Source of the DNA: Gemmobacter serpentinus
GTDB lineage: Bacteria > Pseudomonadota > Alphaproteobacteria > Rhodobacterales > Rhodobacteraceae
Assembly: GCF_008973825.1 (NCBI RefSeq)
Contig: NZ_WCHR01000019.1
Span: 1 to 64,000 of the forward strand
Length of the DNA stretch: 64,000 nucleotides
Direction of reading: 5' to 3'
Below the pieces are notes generated by a model. That model did no database searches. It was not told the origin of the DNA and worked only from the letters and a program-made list of their open reading frames with translations. Positions 32,181 through 39,853 of this stretch are shown here, piece after piece. A program made the position numbers and the translations under genes. The first letter of the stretch is position 1. Each line of letters opens with the position of its first letter.

Positions 32181-32597
32181 ATGACGTTGATCCTGCTCGC
32201 CATCTCTTTGACCATCACGGCCTGCGTGATCGCCTACAATCTCGCGATCTACGCTTTGCCCGTCATGTCGGCCATTACTGCCGCGCAATACGCGTGGGGC
32301 GCGGGAGCCGGCGTCCTGATGTCCGGTTTCGCTGCGCTCGGTGCGGCCCTGCTGTCCATCGTCTTGGTGATCGCGGTCCTGGGCTTTGCCAAGAACCCTG
32401 TTCTTCGCCTCATCGCGCTTGCCCTCTTCGCGGTGCCCGCCGTCATAGCTGGCTACGCGCTCGTCTATGGCGTCACGAAGAACGCCATAGACTCGACCCT
32501 CGCGCTCAACCTTCTGGGCGGCGTGGGCGGCCTGGTCATCGGCGTCTCGGCCATCATCAATCTGAACGCGCTCGGCGAGTCGGTGTTCTCGCGCTGA
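32181..32597 (+). CDS. Small membrane protein, four predicted helices
   Basis: The start at 32181 has GGAGG at good spacing. The 138-residue product is almost all hydrophobic: LILLAISLTITACVIAYNLAIYAL, YAWGAGAGVLMSGFAALGAALLSIVLVIAVLGF, LIALALFAVPAVIAGYALVYG and LNLLGGVGGLVIGVSAIINL. I do not recognise a family. Inner membrane is certain from composition; function, for example entry exclusion or signalling, is unknown. It has its own promoter. Confidence 0.7.
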   Translation: MTLILLAISLTITACVIAYNLAIYALPVMSAITAAQYAWGAGAGVLMSGFAALGAALLSIVLVIAVLGFAKNPVLRLIALALFAVPAVIAGYALVYGVTKNAIDSTLALNLLGGVGGLVIGVSAIINLNALGESVFSR

Positions 32598-32666
32598 GCC
32601 GGCGCGCGCGATCCCGCAGTCTCATGGAAACCCGACGGCTGGACCACCGGGCTCCGGGCTTCCTGC

Positions 32667-33062
32667 TCAGAATAGGAAATCATGTCATCGCGGTCACGCT
32701 GCCGTCTTTCTCGACCTGCTTTGCCCGGCTCTGGAAGCCGGTCATCGGCGTGAATCCCGCTGACGCCGTGCAGTCGATGGCCAGCCGCATCCTTCCACTT
32801 CATTTCGTGAACACAGCCGCAATCACCTTCAAACCCTTGCCGCAATACTGCCGGACCTGACCTCGTGCCATTGATGCAGGTGATGCGATGCCGGTTCCGC
32901 GCTCCAGACCCGATAGCCCTTCTCGTCACGGGCCACACAGCCTTCCAGCGGGGCGTGAACATGACGGGGAAGTGGGTTAGATCGGGATGCCCGGTGGCAT
33001 GGATACGGGTTCCAAGGGCCAGCACGCTGCTGCTACCGGCAGGGATGCCAGTTCTGCTGCGC
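32667..33062 (-). pseudogene. Decayed, inverted copy of ssb
   Basis: Read on the minus strand, this region aligns with the intact ssb at 33303 from its first codons (CAGAAC...ATCC...GCCGG) through the GAGAAGGGCTATCGGGT and AAGTGGAAGGATGCGG blocks to the stop and 15 bases beyond. The start codon is gone, several insertions and deletions break the frame, and the DDDIPF tail is lost. Only fragments of SSB sequence (CHRITCINGT, MKWKDA, TRRAIG) remain in different frames. The copy is head to head with the functional gene, pointing to an old inverted duplication. Confidence 0.85.
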
Positions 33063-33189
33063 GTCCCCGATTGGCTCTCGAAGGCACCAATCCCTCCGAC
33101 TGACTGATCCCCTAAGTCCGTTCGGTTTCCACCAGCAACCCCGGCGGCTCCGGACCGTGTTGCCGCGCGAGCGCGGCTGCCCGCCCCAC

Positions 33190-33302
33190 TCCGGGCCTTA
33201 GGGGCGAGCTGCCGCAAGGGCGGCAGTTGCGGGAGTCTCCCGACGGCCTTGGCCGGGTCTCGTCGGAGGGATGGTCCCTCCGAGGAGCAACGGAGACTTA
33301 CA
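33190..33302 (+). promoter_or_regulatory. Structured leader of ssb with ATGGT loop
   Basis: CTGCCGC pairs with GCGGCAG near 33209-33226; CGGGAG with CTCCCG near 33228-33241; then TCGGAGGG (33263-33270) pairs with CCCTCCGA (33276-33283) around an ATGGT loop. CGGAG lies 7 bases before the ssb start. The ATGGT hairpin recurs at 21155-21173. Confidence 0.65.
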
Positions 33303-33704
33303 ATGCAGAACATCGTCATCCTCGCCGGCAACATCGGTCAGGCCCCCGAAACCCGCACCACCCAGGGCGGCACCTCGATCACCCACTTCAGCCTCGCCAC
33401 GTCGCGCCCCAAATACTCGGAAGGCCGCGTGGTCCGTGACGAGAAGGGCTATCGGGTTCAGGACACGGAATGGCACCGCATCACCTGCTTCAACGGCCTC
33501 GGCAAGACGGTCCAGCAGTATTGCGACACGGGCATGAAGGTTCTGGTTCGCGGCCGCATCCACTACACGAAGTGGAAGGATGCGGAGGGCAACGACCGCT
33601 ACGGCTGCGAGATCATCGCCGAGACCGTCGATTTCCTGAGCCGGGCGAAGCAGACCGAGAACGACGACGGCAAGTTCATCGACGACGATGACATCCCGTT
33701 CTGA
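33303..33704 (+). CDS. ssb: Single-stranded DNA-binding protein
   Basis: The 133-residue protein has the OB-fold pattern of SSB: NIVILAGNIGQAPETRTTQGGTSITHFSLATS, DTEWHRITCFNGLGKTVQQY, MKVLVRGRIHYTKWKDAEGNDRYGCEIIAETVDFLSR, and the acidic tip FIDDDDIPF that docks partner proteins. It is shorter than chromosomal SSB because the linker is reduced, as in many plasmid SSBs. It would coat the transferred strand and help avoid SOS induction in the recipient. Start fixed by CGGAG of the leader. A decayed copy lies upstream in inverse orientation. Confidence 0.96.
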   Translation: MQNIVILAGNIGQAPETRTTQGGTSITHFSLATSRPKYSEGRVVRDEKGYRVQDTEWHRITCFNGLGKTVQQYCDTGMKVLVRGRIHYTKWKDAEGNDRYGCEIIAETVDFLSRAKQTENDDGKFIDDDDIPF

Positions 33705-33903
33705 GCGGGAAGCCAGAGGCCCGGCGGCGCAAGCCGCCGGGCCTTCCATGTTTACGGTGGGTCGCGCCCGCCGGCTCAGCGCAAGATTCCCCACCGGAAC
33801 GCCATGCGCCTTCGCGCCCGGCGCTCCGATTTCCTTGCCGGAGAATCGGATCATTTCCAAAAACAGGAAACCACTTTTTGGTCCGATGCTCCCCGAATGA
33901 GTA

Positions 33904-34257
33904 GGGGGCAAGCCGCCCCTCTCAAACTCGCCCCATGAAGGTGCAGGGCTACGCCCCGCCCCCTCCAACTCCCTACCCATGGAGGGGAGACCCCTCCAAA
34001 CCTCCCCTTTGGCGTTGCGCTGAATAATGTCGCGACCCCTGGTCGGGGCCGCGGGCTCCTCTCTCTCTGACTTCGGATCATGCACCAGCCACTCCGGCGT
34101 CAAGGACTTCGCGGTCCCCCAATTTTCAGCCGACGCCCAAGAACATCGTCAGAAAATCGGCTCCACCACTCGCCGCCGCTGGCGGTCGGCTTACGCGATC
34201 CCTGACCCCTCGCGGCAACAGTGCAGGCTCCTCCCGTCAGAACGAAAGGAGAAACAA
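33904..34257 (+). repeat. 350-bp leader repeat, copy 1
   Basis: This segment and 34905-35259 are near-identical over about 350 bases: both begin with GGGGGCAAGCCGCCCC, share GACTTCGGATCATGCACCAG and the CAGAAAATCGGCTCC block, and end at the ribosome binding site of a small gene. GC-rich hairpins are frequent, including CGCGA/TCGCG arms near 34195-34217 after GTCGGCTTACGCGA. Reading frames across it are not conserved between the copies, so it is noncoding. The 200 bases before it (33705-33903) show no gene. Confidence 0.85.
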
Positions 34258-34812
34258 ATGTCTGATCTCGATTTCCTCAATCTCTCAAGAAAGCTTGGCC
34301 GCATCAGAACCAGGGTGCGCAAGAACTACTTCAGGTGCGACACTCGCTTTTCGCAGTCCCTCCATGAAAAGCTGCTTCTTGCCCTCAACGGCCATCTCAA
34401 GACTTGCCGCGAGGGCGCAAAGGTCCAGCGGCGGCTACGGAACGAAAGCGATCCGACGGTGCGCGAGTCCCTTGAACAGACCCTCGGCGACTGCATGGGC
34501 GATCTCGAATCCGGCGGCCGGGGGTTCTATCCTTGGCATCTGCTGGATGCCGTCGATGGTGACCCGGACTTCGGCGGATACCACCACCCCGTTGCGGCCA
34601 TGTGGTGCAATGGCCCGATCCCGGAATGGATGACCGTCGAGGACAAGCATCTGTCCGGCCTTGGTCCCATCCTCCGGCAGATCGCTGCCCAGACAGGTAT
34701 CCGCTTCACCACCTATCTCTGCGATGCCAGCATTGGCCCCGATGGCGCGGGGCAACTCGACCCCGAGATCTACGAGCGCCCGGTCAGCAACTTCCGATAC
34801 CGATACCGATAG
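34258..34812 (+). CDS. Hypothetical protein
   Basis: The 184-residue product (SDLDFLNLSRKLGRIRTRVRK) begins after AAAGGAG. The N-terminal 90 residues are basic and helical; the C-terminal half contains MWCNGPIPEWMTVEDKHLSGLGPILRQIAAQTGIRF. No family recognised. It is translated from an mRNA whose 5' part is leader repeat copy 1. Confidence 0.7.
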   Translation: MSDLDFLNLSRKLGRIRTRVRKNYFRCDTRFSQSLHEKLLLALNGHLKTCREGAKVQRRLRNESDPTVRESLEQTLGDCMGDLESGGRGFYPWHLLDAVDGDPDFGGYHHPVAAMWCNGPIPEWMTVEDKHLSGLGPILRQIAAQTGIRFTTYLCDASIGPDGAGQLDPEIYERPVSNFRYRYR

Positions 34813-34904
34813 CGAGGTGGCGGGCGGCGGAAGCCGCTCGCCACCTTTTCCCCTGTCGTAATAGCCATACCGACCGGATCGACCGCTCGGCAGGGCTTAT
34901 GAAA

Positions 34905-35259
34905 GGGGGGCAAGCCGCCCCTCTCAAACTCACCCCATGAAGGTGCAGGGCAAAGCCCCGCCCCCTCAAACTCCCCCACCCATGGAGGGGAAACCCCTCC
35001 AAACCTCCCCTTCGGTTCCACCGAATATTGTCGCGGCCCCTAGTCGGGGCCGCGGGCTCTTCTCTCTCTGACTTCGGATCATGCACCAGCCACTCCGGCG
35101 TCAAGGACTTCACGGTCCCCCCAATTTTCAGCCGATACCCAAGGGCATCGTCAGAAAATCGGCTCCCCCGCTCGCCGCCGCTGGCGGTCGCTGCGCGATC
35201 CCTGACCCCTCGCGGCTACGGTGCCCGACCCTCCCGTCAGCGAGAGAAAGGAGCATGAC
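34905..35259 (+). repeat. 350-bp leader repeat, copy 2
   Basis: Second copy of the leader segment, matching 33904-34257 nearly throughout with scattered substitutions and 1-2 base indels. It ends at the ribosome binding site (AAAGGAG) of the gene at 35260. The gap upstream (34813-34904) includes CCGGATCGACCG...CAGGGCTTATGAAAG, which is repeated again at 35698. Confidence 0.85.
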
Positions 35260-35634
35260 ATGACCGAACAAAAGATCATCCGTATCGACGGGGGCAGCGC
35301 CGAATACTGGCGCGATCGCAAGCAGGCTTTCGGGCTTATCCGCGATGCCGAGCTTGCCGCAAAGCGTCTGGCCGAGGCGCCGATGTATCTGCACGGCGGC
35401 TACGACGAGGATGGCGACGTTATCCCCATCGAAAACCTCGGTCCCCACGACGATATGGAGGACGCGATCTGGGCCATCGAGGCCGATCCGACTGCGGTGA
35501 GCATCCTCGTTGCGCAGGGGCGCACGAGCATCGGCGGTCACGAGATCGGGGCTGTGGTTCGCGGTTTCGAACCGGACTACGGGCACATCGAGGACCCGGA
35601 GAGCAATCCGCTCTGGGGACCGGATACCGACTGA
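35260..35634 (+). CDS. Hypothetical acidic protein
   Basis: The 124-residue product (TEQKIIRIDGGSAEYWRDRKQAFGLIRDAELAAKRLAEAPMYLHGGYDEDGDV, in parts) is acidic, soluble and unlike families I know. The start at 35260 follows AAAGGAG. It shares the duplicated leader with the preceding gene, but the two proteins are not similar, so the leader was duplicated without the coding part. Confidence 0.7.
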   Translation: MTEQKIIRIDGGSAEYWRDRKQAFGLIRDAELAAKRLAEAPMYLHGGYDEDGDVIPIENLGPHDDMEDAIWAIEADPTAVSILVAQGRTSIGGHEIGAVVRGFEPDYGHIEDPESNPLWGPDTD

Positions 35635-35697
35635 CCCTTCGACGAGAGGCGGCGAAAGCCGCCTCTCGTCTTTGCTTCGTCGTCAAAGCCCTGCCGG

Positions 35698-35830
35698 CCG
35701 GATCGACCGGCCCGCAGGGCTGATGAAAGGGGCACGCCCCTCTCAACGCTCTCCCATGAAGGAAGGGGCAAGCCCCCTCCTTCAAACATCCTCCCCAAGG
35801 GAAGGGCTGAAGCCCCTCCCTTGAACCCTC
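35698..35830 (+). repeat. Leader repeat, partial third copy
   Basis: CCGGATCGACCG...GCAGGGCT.ATGAAAGGGG.CACGCCCCTCTCAA matches the beginning of copy 2, then the sequence diverges into GC-rich hairpin arms such as AAGGGGCAAGCCCC and AAGGGCTGAAGCCC. The gene-free gap 35635-36077 otherwise contains only the palindrome at 36020. Confidence 0.65.
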
Positions 35831-36019
35831 CCATGGGAAGGAGGCGACGGTTCCCTCGCCCTCCTTCCCAAACCCATCCTCCTCTCCCTGGGCCAGGCCA
35901 TTCTGGCCGCGCCGATACGCTGTCGTATGTCCGACCGAATCAGATGGCTGCCTATCCCGCCACTGCGAGGTTGATCACGACGATTCCAGCCGAATTTCGA
36001 GTGGAATTTGAAGGCAGAG

Positions 36020-36034
36020 CGACTATTATAGTCG
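36020..36034. promoter_or_regulatory. Operator-like palindrome before the XRE gene
   Basis: CGACTAT and ATAGTCG are perfect 7-bp arms around one T. It lies 44 bp upstream of the XRE start. The GACTAT half-site recurs in the inverted repeat at 30903-30969. Confidence 0.65.
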
Positions 36035-36077
36035 TAGTTCTGGAGTGCGTGCAGGTCTCGGTGGGAGGTGATCATGT

Positions 36078-36326
36078 ATGATCACCGCTCGCCAATCACG
36101 GGCCGCACGCGCGTTGCTGGGTTGGACACAGGAGACGCTCGCTGACAAGGCCCAGGTCGCATTGACCGCACTCAAACGCCTCGAATCCCAAAATGGGCTT
36201 GAGGTGTTCGAGACGACTCGCGATCAGGTTCGCCGCGCTCTCGAAGCGGCCGGCATCGTTTTCCTGTCAACGGATAAGGGCGAAGGCGTCTTGCTCCTGC
36301 ACGAGCGGAGCCCGACGCCGGGTTAG
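36078..36326 (+). CDS. XRE-family HTH regulator
   Basis: The 82-residue protein is a single HTH domain: RAARALLGWTQETLADKAQVALTALKRLESQ, with the XRE pattern of a W-T-Q turn and recognition helix, followed by a C-terminal extension GIVFLSTDKGEGVLLLHE common to short XRE regulators in alphaproteobacterial ICEs. It probably controls transfer or maintenance genes and its own promoter through the palindrome at 36020. The start at 36078 overlaps GGAGG.TGATC upstream. Confidence 0.88.
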   Translation: MITARQSRAARALLGWTQETLADKAQVALTALKRLESQNGLEVFETTRDQVRRALEAAGIVFLSTDKGEGVLLLHERSPTPG

Positions 36327-36422
36327 CGTCGTGGCCTGCGCATTGACCCGTTGCCCATAAAAAGAATGGCTATCTCCCGCCGGAGATGGTTAACAAATAC
36401 GTTATCCGATCGTGAGCGACTG

Positions 36423-36701
36423 ATGGGACAAGCGACACAGACATTTCTTGACGAACCACCGTCCAGCCAAACGCTGACACCATATGATCGAGAACACATG
36501 AAGCTCTATATGCGCCTGCTCGACGCAGCGCGCGATGGCGCCGACTGGCGCGAAGCGGTTCGAATCCTCTTCAATCTCGATCCAGAGCGTGATCCCGAGC
36601 GTAGCCGCCGCGTTCATGACGCGCATCTCGCACGAGCGCGTTGGATGACCGAGCGCGGCTATCGCGAACTGGTCCGCGAAAGTCAGCACCGAACATCATA
36701 G
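36423..36701 (+). CDS. DUF2285-like small DNA-binding-type protein
   Basis: The 92-residue product contains LTPYDREHMKLYMRLLDAARDGADWREAVRILFNLDPERDPERSRRVHDAHLARARWMTERGYRELV, a helical unit similar in design to DUF2285 domains (LLDA.EGA.WREIA..LF, ...RA.WM...GYR.LL). The start is uncertain: ATG at 36366 and TTG at 36351 would extend it; 36423 is chosen because family relatives begin close to it. It belongs to a cluster of regulators common in these ICEs. Confidence 0.6.
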   Translation: MGQATQTFLDEPPSSQTLTPYDREHMKLYMRLLDAARDGADWREAVRILFNLDPERDPERSRRVHDAHLARARWMTERGYRELVRESQHRTS

Positions 36702-36811
36702 CGATGCGCGGGACGCATCACCTGTTGATCCCGACCCAGCTTCCTCAATTCAACCCGAACGGGAATCGTAGAGTCTCTCCAACTTCCTGAGCTGTGACGT
36801 GGGAGGCTCCG

Positions 36812-37586
36812 ATGACACCCAACGCATCTACCTGGCGTTCTTCGGCAGACTACGAGCATCTGGATGTGCTGACGCCATCCGATCTGGCTTGGGAGTGGCT
36901 CCGCCGCAACGATGCCTATGACGCTGATTTTGAGGCATCGGCCTCTGGCCAGGGAGATCCCGAACCGCTGACCGAACGAATCCGGCAGCGGTGGGGACTC
37001 CGATTTCCCCGTCGATCCGCTGGCTGCGCCACCTGACGCCAAGGTATTATGGCTTCCGCAGGAGGACACGAGCGTCGTCATACTGGCGAACGCGCCATCG
37101 GAATTTGACGAGCAAATCGGTCTCGCAGCTACCGTGATCTGGCGCGCCCATCCTCGCTCGCAACCTACGGATGAGGACTACCGGCTCGATATTGGCAACG
37201 GACAGCATCTGCAGATCCTCGACTGCACGGCCGGCGACGACAGGATCGCCGTCGCCATCGTTCCGCTCGGCCTGGACGGCTTCGACCGGATCGAAGCCGT
37301 CCGCCGCTTCCTCTCCGCCCTACATGGCCGCGCCATTCCTCCCGATACGCGGCTGACCCGGCAGCAGCGCATACGCCTGCGACGGATGCTTCGCGCCTTT
37401 GACGGACACAGGGCGGGCGCCACACAGCAGGAAATCGCGCAAGTCATCCTGAAGATCGGGCCGCTCGACCGCGATGAATGGCAGGCGTCTTCGGCCCGCC
37501 ACACGATCAAGGCGCTTCTGCGCGACGCCCATTCCATGGTCGCGGGCGGCTATCGAAAACTCCTGCGTCATCGTCGCCAACGCTAG
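36812..37586 (+). pseudogene. DUF6499-DUF2285 regulator gene with one-base frameshift
   Basis: The first part (start ATG at 36812) encodes the DUF6499-type N-terminus STWRSSADYEHLDVLTPSDLAWEWLRRNDAYDADF and reads RQRWGLRFP up to about 37009. The second part continues in another frame as VDPLAAPPDAKVLWLPQEDTSVVIL and ends in a DUF2285 domain (LRRMLRAFDGHRAGATQQEIAQVIL, AHSMVAGGYRKLLRHR). Removing one C from the CCCC run at 37007-37010 joins the two without gap. The damage could be natural, programmed slippage, or a sequencing error; the intact protein would be about 257 residues and is a common ICE regulator. Confidence 0.85.
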
Positions 37587-37727
37587 CGTAGTTCGACGCC
37601 TGGGCTGGTGGGCGATTTCGATACCCATCAACTTCGCCCTGCAACTCGCCGGCCTCCCTCCGCCACCGTGGTCGTTGTCCCGCCGCTGACTCGCAGTGGC
37701 CGTTCCCAACAGCCCGGAGGCCCGATC

Positions 37728-38009
37728 ATGCCACATGAACCCGTCGTTTTGCCGCCGCGCTTCCTGCGCACCAAGGAGGCTGCGGATTTTCTCAGCCTTT
37801 CGGCCCGGACGCTCGAAAAACACCGCACCTACGGGACCGGCCCTGCCTATCGCAAGCTCGGCGGCCGGGTTGTCTATGCCATCGACGATCTCGAAGCCTG
37901 GACCGAGCGCGGTGCGGTAACCTCCACCTCCGATCCCCGTGGCTCCGTGCTGCCCGCCAAGCGCCACGCCCTTCCGACCGGCCCGCAGGTCGGGCGCTCC
38001 GCCCGCTGA
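37728..38009 (+). CDS. Excisionase/AlpA-like HTH protein
   Basis: The 93-residue protein is a winged-helix/MerR-like DNA-binding domain of the HTH_17 group: RFLRTKEAADFLSLSARTLEKHRTYGTGPAYRKLGGRVVYAIDDLEAWTER. In ICEs and plasmids such genes commonly stand directly before repA. It may act as recombination directionality factor or as regulator of repA. GGAGG upstream at 8 bases supports the start. Confidence 0.85.
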   Translation: MPHEPVVLPPRFLRTKEAADFLSLSARTLEKHRTYGTGPAYRKLGGRVVYAIDDLEAWTERGAVTSTSDPRGSVLPAKRHALPTGPQVGRSAR

Positions 38010-38027
38010 TCGCACCCAGTTCCCTTC

Positions 38028-39203
38028 ATGGTGGCGCGACGTCGATCCCTTTCCGAGCGCGGGCAGCTCGACCTGTTCAGGGCGCTCCCCGGCGACTTCG
38101 CGCCACGAGACGCGCAGGATCTCATGGCCTATCCCTTCTTCTCCCTCGGCAAGTCAAAACGTGTCGCGCCCATCGACTTCGCCGCCGGCAATGTGACGAT
38201 CCGGGTCGAGGCGGTCCCCGATCATGGCATGGCGACGATCTGGGATGCGGACATCCTGATCTGGGCCGCCAGCCAGATCGTCGAAGCCCGTGATACCGGG
38301 CTTCGGACGTCCCGGCTGATGGCCGCCACGCCTTACGAAATCCTCACCTATGTCGGGCGCGGCACGTCGCTGCGCGACTACCAGCGCCTGAAGGCCGCAC
38401 TCGACCGGCTGCAATCGACCACCATTTCCACCTCGATCCGGCAACCAGCTGAAGGCCGCCGGCATCGCTTCTCCTGGATCAACGAATGGCAGGAGCGCAC
38501 CGACCGCAACGGCCGCCCCGATGGTATCGAGATGATCGTGCCGGACTGGTTCTATCAGGCCGTCCTCGACGACGCGCTCGTGCTGACCATCGACCGGACC
38601 TATTTCGACCTGACCGGCGGACTCGACCGATGGCTCTACCGCCTAGTGCGTAAGCACGGCGGCCGCCAGCGTGAGGGTTGGCGCTTCGACTTCCGCCACC
38701 TCCATCAGAAGTCCGGCAGCATGTCGCCATTCAAACGCTTCGCTTTTGAGTTGCGCGACATCATCCGACGCCAGCCCTTGCCGGGCTACCGGCTCTTTCT
38801 GGAAGCCGAGATCGGCGGGCGCATGCTGCTCGCCTTCGAGCCGACACCGGCCTGTGGAAAACCTGTGAATGGCCTCGTGCTATCGGGAACCCGGACTATC
38901 GTGCTATCGGGAACCCAAGGCTCGTGCTATCGGGAACCGAAATCGGGCTTAACGCCCGAAGACCACTCGCAAAATCGCGCCCTTAACTTAGAGTCTAACA
39001 AAGACTCTAACCTTGAAGAGCGCGTGCGCGATGTGGAAAACCTCATCCGCGACACCGCCAGAAGCCTCAGCAGAGCCGCTAGGAACGGCGCATCTGCCAC
39101 GCCACGCGCTTCCCAGCCGGCCCCTCAGCCCGGCGGAACCGAGGCTTCCGAAGGTTCCGACACACCCCGCCTTCCTCTCGACTTGCCGGGAGGCGGCCAA
39201 TGA
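38028..39203 (+). CDS. repA: Replication initiator RepA (RPA family)
   Basis: The 391-residue protein matches plasmid RepA of the pfam10134 group: MAYPFFSLGKSKRVAPIDF, MATIWDADILIWAASQIVEA, ATPYEILTYVGRGTSLRDYQRLKAALDRLQSTTI, PDWFYQAVLDDALVLTIDRTYFDLTGGLDRWLYRLVRKHGG, and SMSPFKRFAFELRDIIRRQPLPGY. The conserved domain ends near residue 275. The C-terminal ~115 residues are low in conservation, and the DNA of this part contains three iteron-like repeats (38875-38938). Presence of RepA and ParA in an ICE suggests plasmid-like replication after excision. The start follows the HTH gene by 18 bases; parA overlaps its stop. Confidence 0.92.
   Translation: MVARRRSLSERGQLDLFRALPGDFAPRDAQDLMAYPFFSLGKSKRVAPIDFAAGNVTIRVEAVPDHGMATIWDADILIWAASQIVEARDTGLRTSRLMAATPYEILTYVGRGTSLRDYQRLKAALDRLQSTTISTSIRQPAEGRRHRFSWINEWQERTDRNGRPDGIEMIVPDWFYQAVLDDALVLTIDRTYFDLTGGLDRWLYRLVRKHGGRQREGWRFDFRHLHQKSGSMSPFKRFAFELRDIIRRQPLPGYRLFLEAEIGGRMLLAFEPTPACGKPVNGLVLSGTRTIVLSGTQGSCYREPKSGLTPEDHSQNRALNLESNKDSNLEERVRDVENLIRDTARSLSRAARNGASATPRASQPAPQPGGTEASEGSDTPRLPLDLPGGGQ
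38853..39010. repeat. Iteron-like repeats and candidate origin inside repA
   Basis: TCGTGCTATCGGGAACC occurs three times at 38875, 38899 and 38922, i.e. spaced 24 and 23 bp. Copies 1 and 2 are in the same codon frame (VLSGT, VLSGT) but copy 3 is in another (SCYRE), so the DNA, not the protein, is conserved. TGTGGAAAA at 38853-38861 is one base from a DnaA box. Downstream CGGGC/GCCCG arms (38944-38958) and TTAGAGTC/GACTCTAA arms (38988-38995, 39003-39010) lie in the least GC-rich part of the gene. This is the layout of an iteron oriV, here embedded in the 3' end of the initiator gene. Confidence 0.75.
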
Positions 39204-39853
39204 TCATCGCACTCCTCAACCAGAAGGGCGGTGTCGGCAAGACCACGCTGGCGCTGCATCTCGCCGGAGAACTGGCGCAGGGCGGAAAGCGCGTCACACT
39301 TCTCGATGCCGACCCGCAGGGTTCGGCGCTCGACTGGTCACAGCAACGCGCACGCGAGGGCCTGCCTCGACTGTTCGGCACCGTCGGCCTCGCACGGGAC
39401 ACACTGCACCGCGAGGCACCGGAGATCGCCCGCGATGTCGATCACGTCGTCATCGACGGACCGCCGCGTGTCGCCAGCCTCATGCGCTCCGCGCTCCTCG
39501 CCGCCGACCTGGTGCTGATCCCGGTGCAGCCGTCGCCCCTCGATGGCTGGGCCTCGGCCGAAATGCTGGCCCTCCTCGCAGAGGCCCGCATCTATCGGCC
39601 CCAACTCGTCGCCCGCTTCGCGCTCAACCGCTGCGGCGCGCGCACCGTCATCGCCCGCGAAACGGCCGAAAGCCTTGCAGATCACGACCCGCCCGTCCTT
39701 GCCACCACTGTCGGGCAGCGCGTCGTCTTCGCCGACGCTGCACAGTCAGGTCGTCTCGCAGGCGAGATCGACCGCCAATCTCCTGCCGCGCGTGAAGTCG
39801 CAGCGCTCACCGATGAGATTGCGCGGCTGGGCATCGGGAGGGTCGGCCAATGA
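39200..39853 (+). CDS. parA: ParA-family partition ATPase
   Basis: The 217-residue protein has the deviant Walker A NQKGGVGKTTLALHL at residues 7-21, Walker A' LLDADPQGSALDW, and VVIDGPPRVASLM in place of Walker B. The short length without HTH is typical of ParA/Soj-like proteins of type Ib plasmids and ICEs. It overlaps repA by 4 nt and the methyltransferase gene by 4 nt. No adjacent ParB/ParG is certain, although the RHH gene at 40590 could be its partner. Confidence 0.95.
   Translation: MIIALLNQKGGVGKTTLALHLAGELAQGGKRVTLLDADPQGSALDWSQQRAREGLPRLFGTVGLARDTLHREAPEIARDVDHVVIDGPPRVASLMRSALLAADLVLIPVQPSPLDGWASAEMLALLAEARIYRPQLVARFALNRCGARTVIARETAESLADHDPPVLATTVGQRVVFADAAQSGRLAGEIDRQSPAAREVAALTDEIARLGIGRVGQ

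Noticed and set aside
38871-38940. Repeat in RepA considered as protein-level repetition
   Set aside because: The third copy is in a different reading frame, so the repetition is at DNA level.
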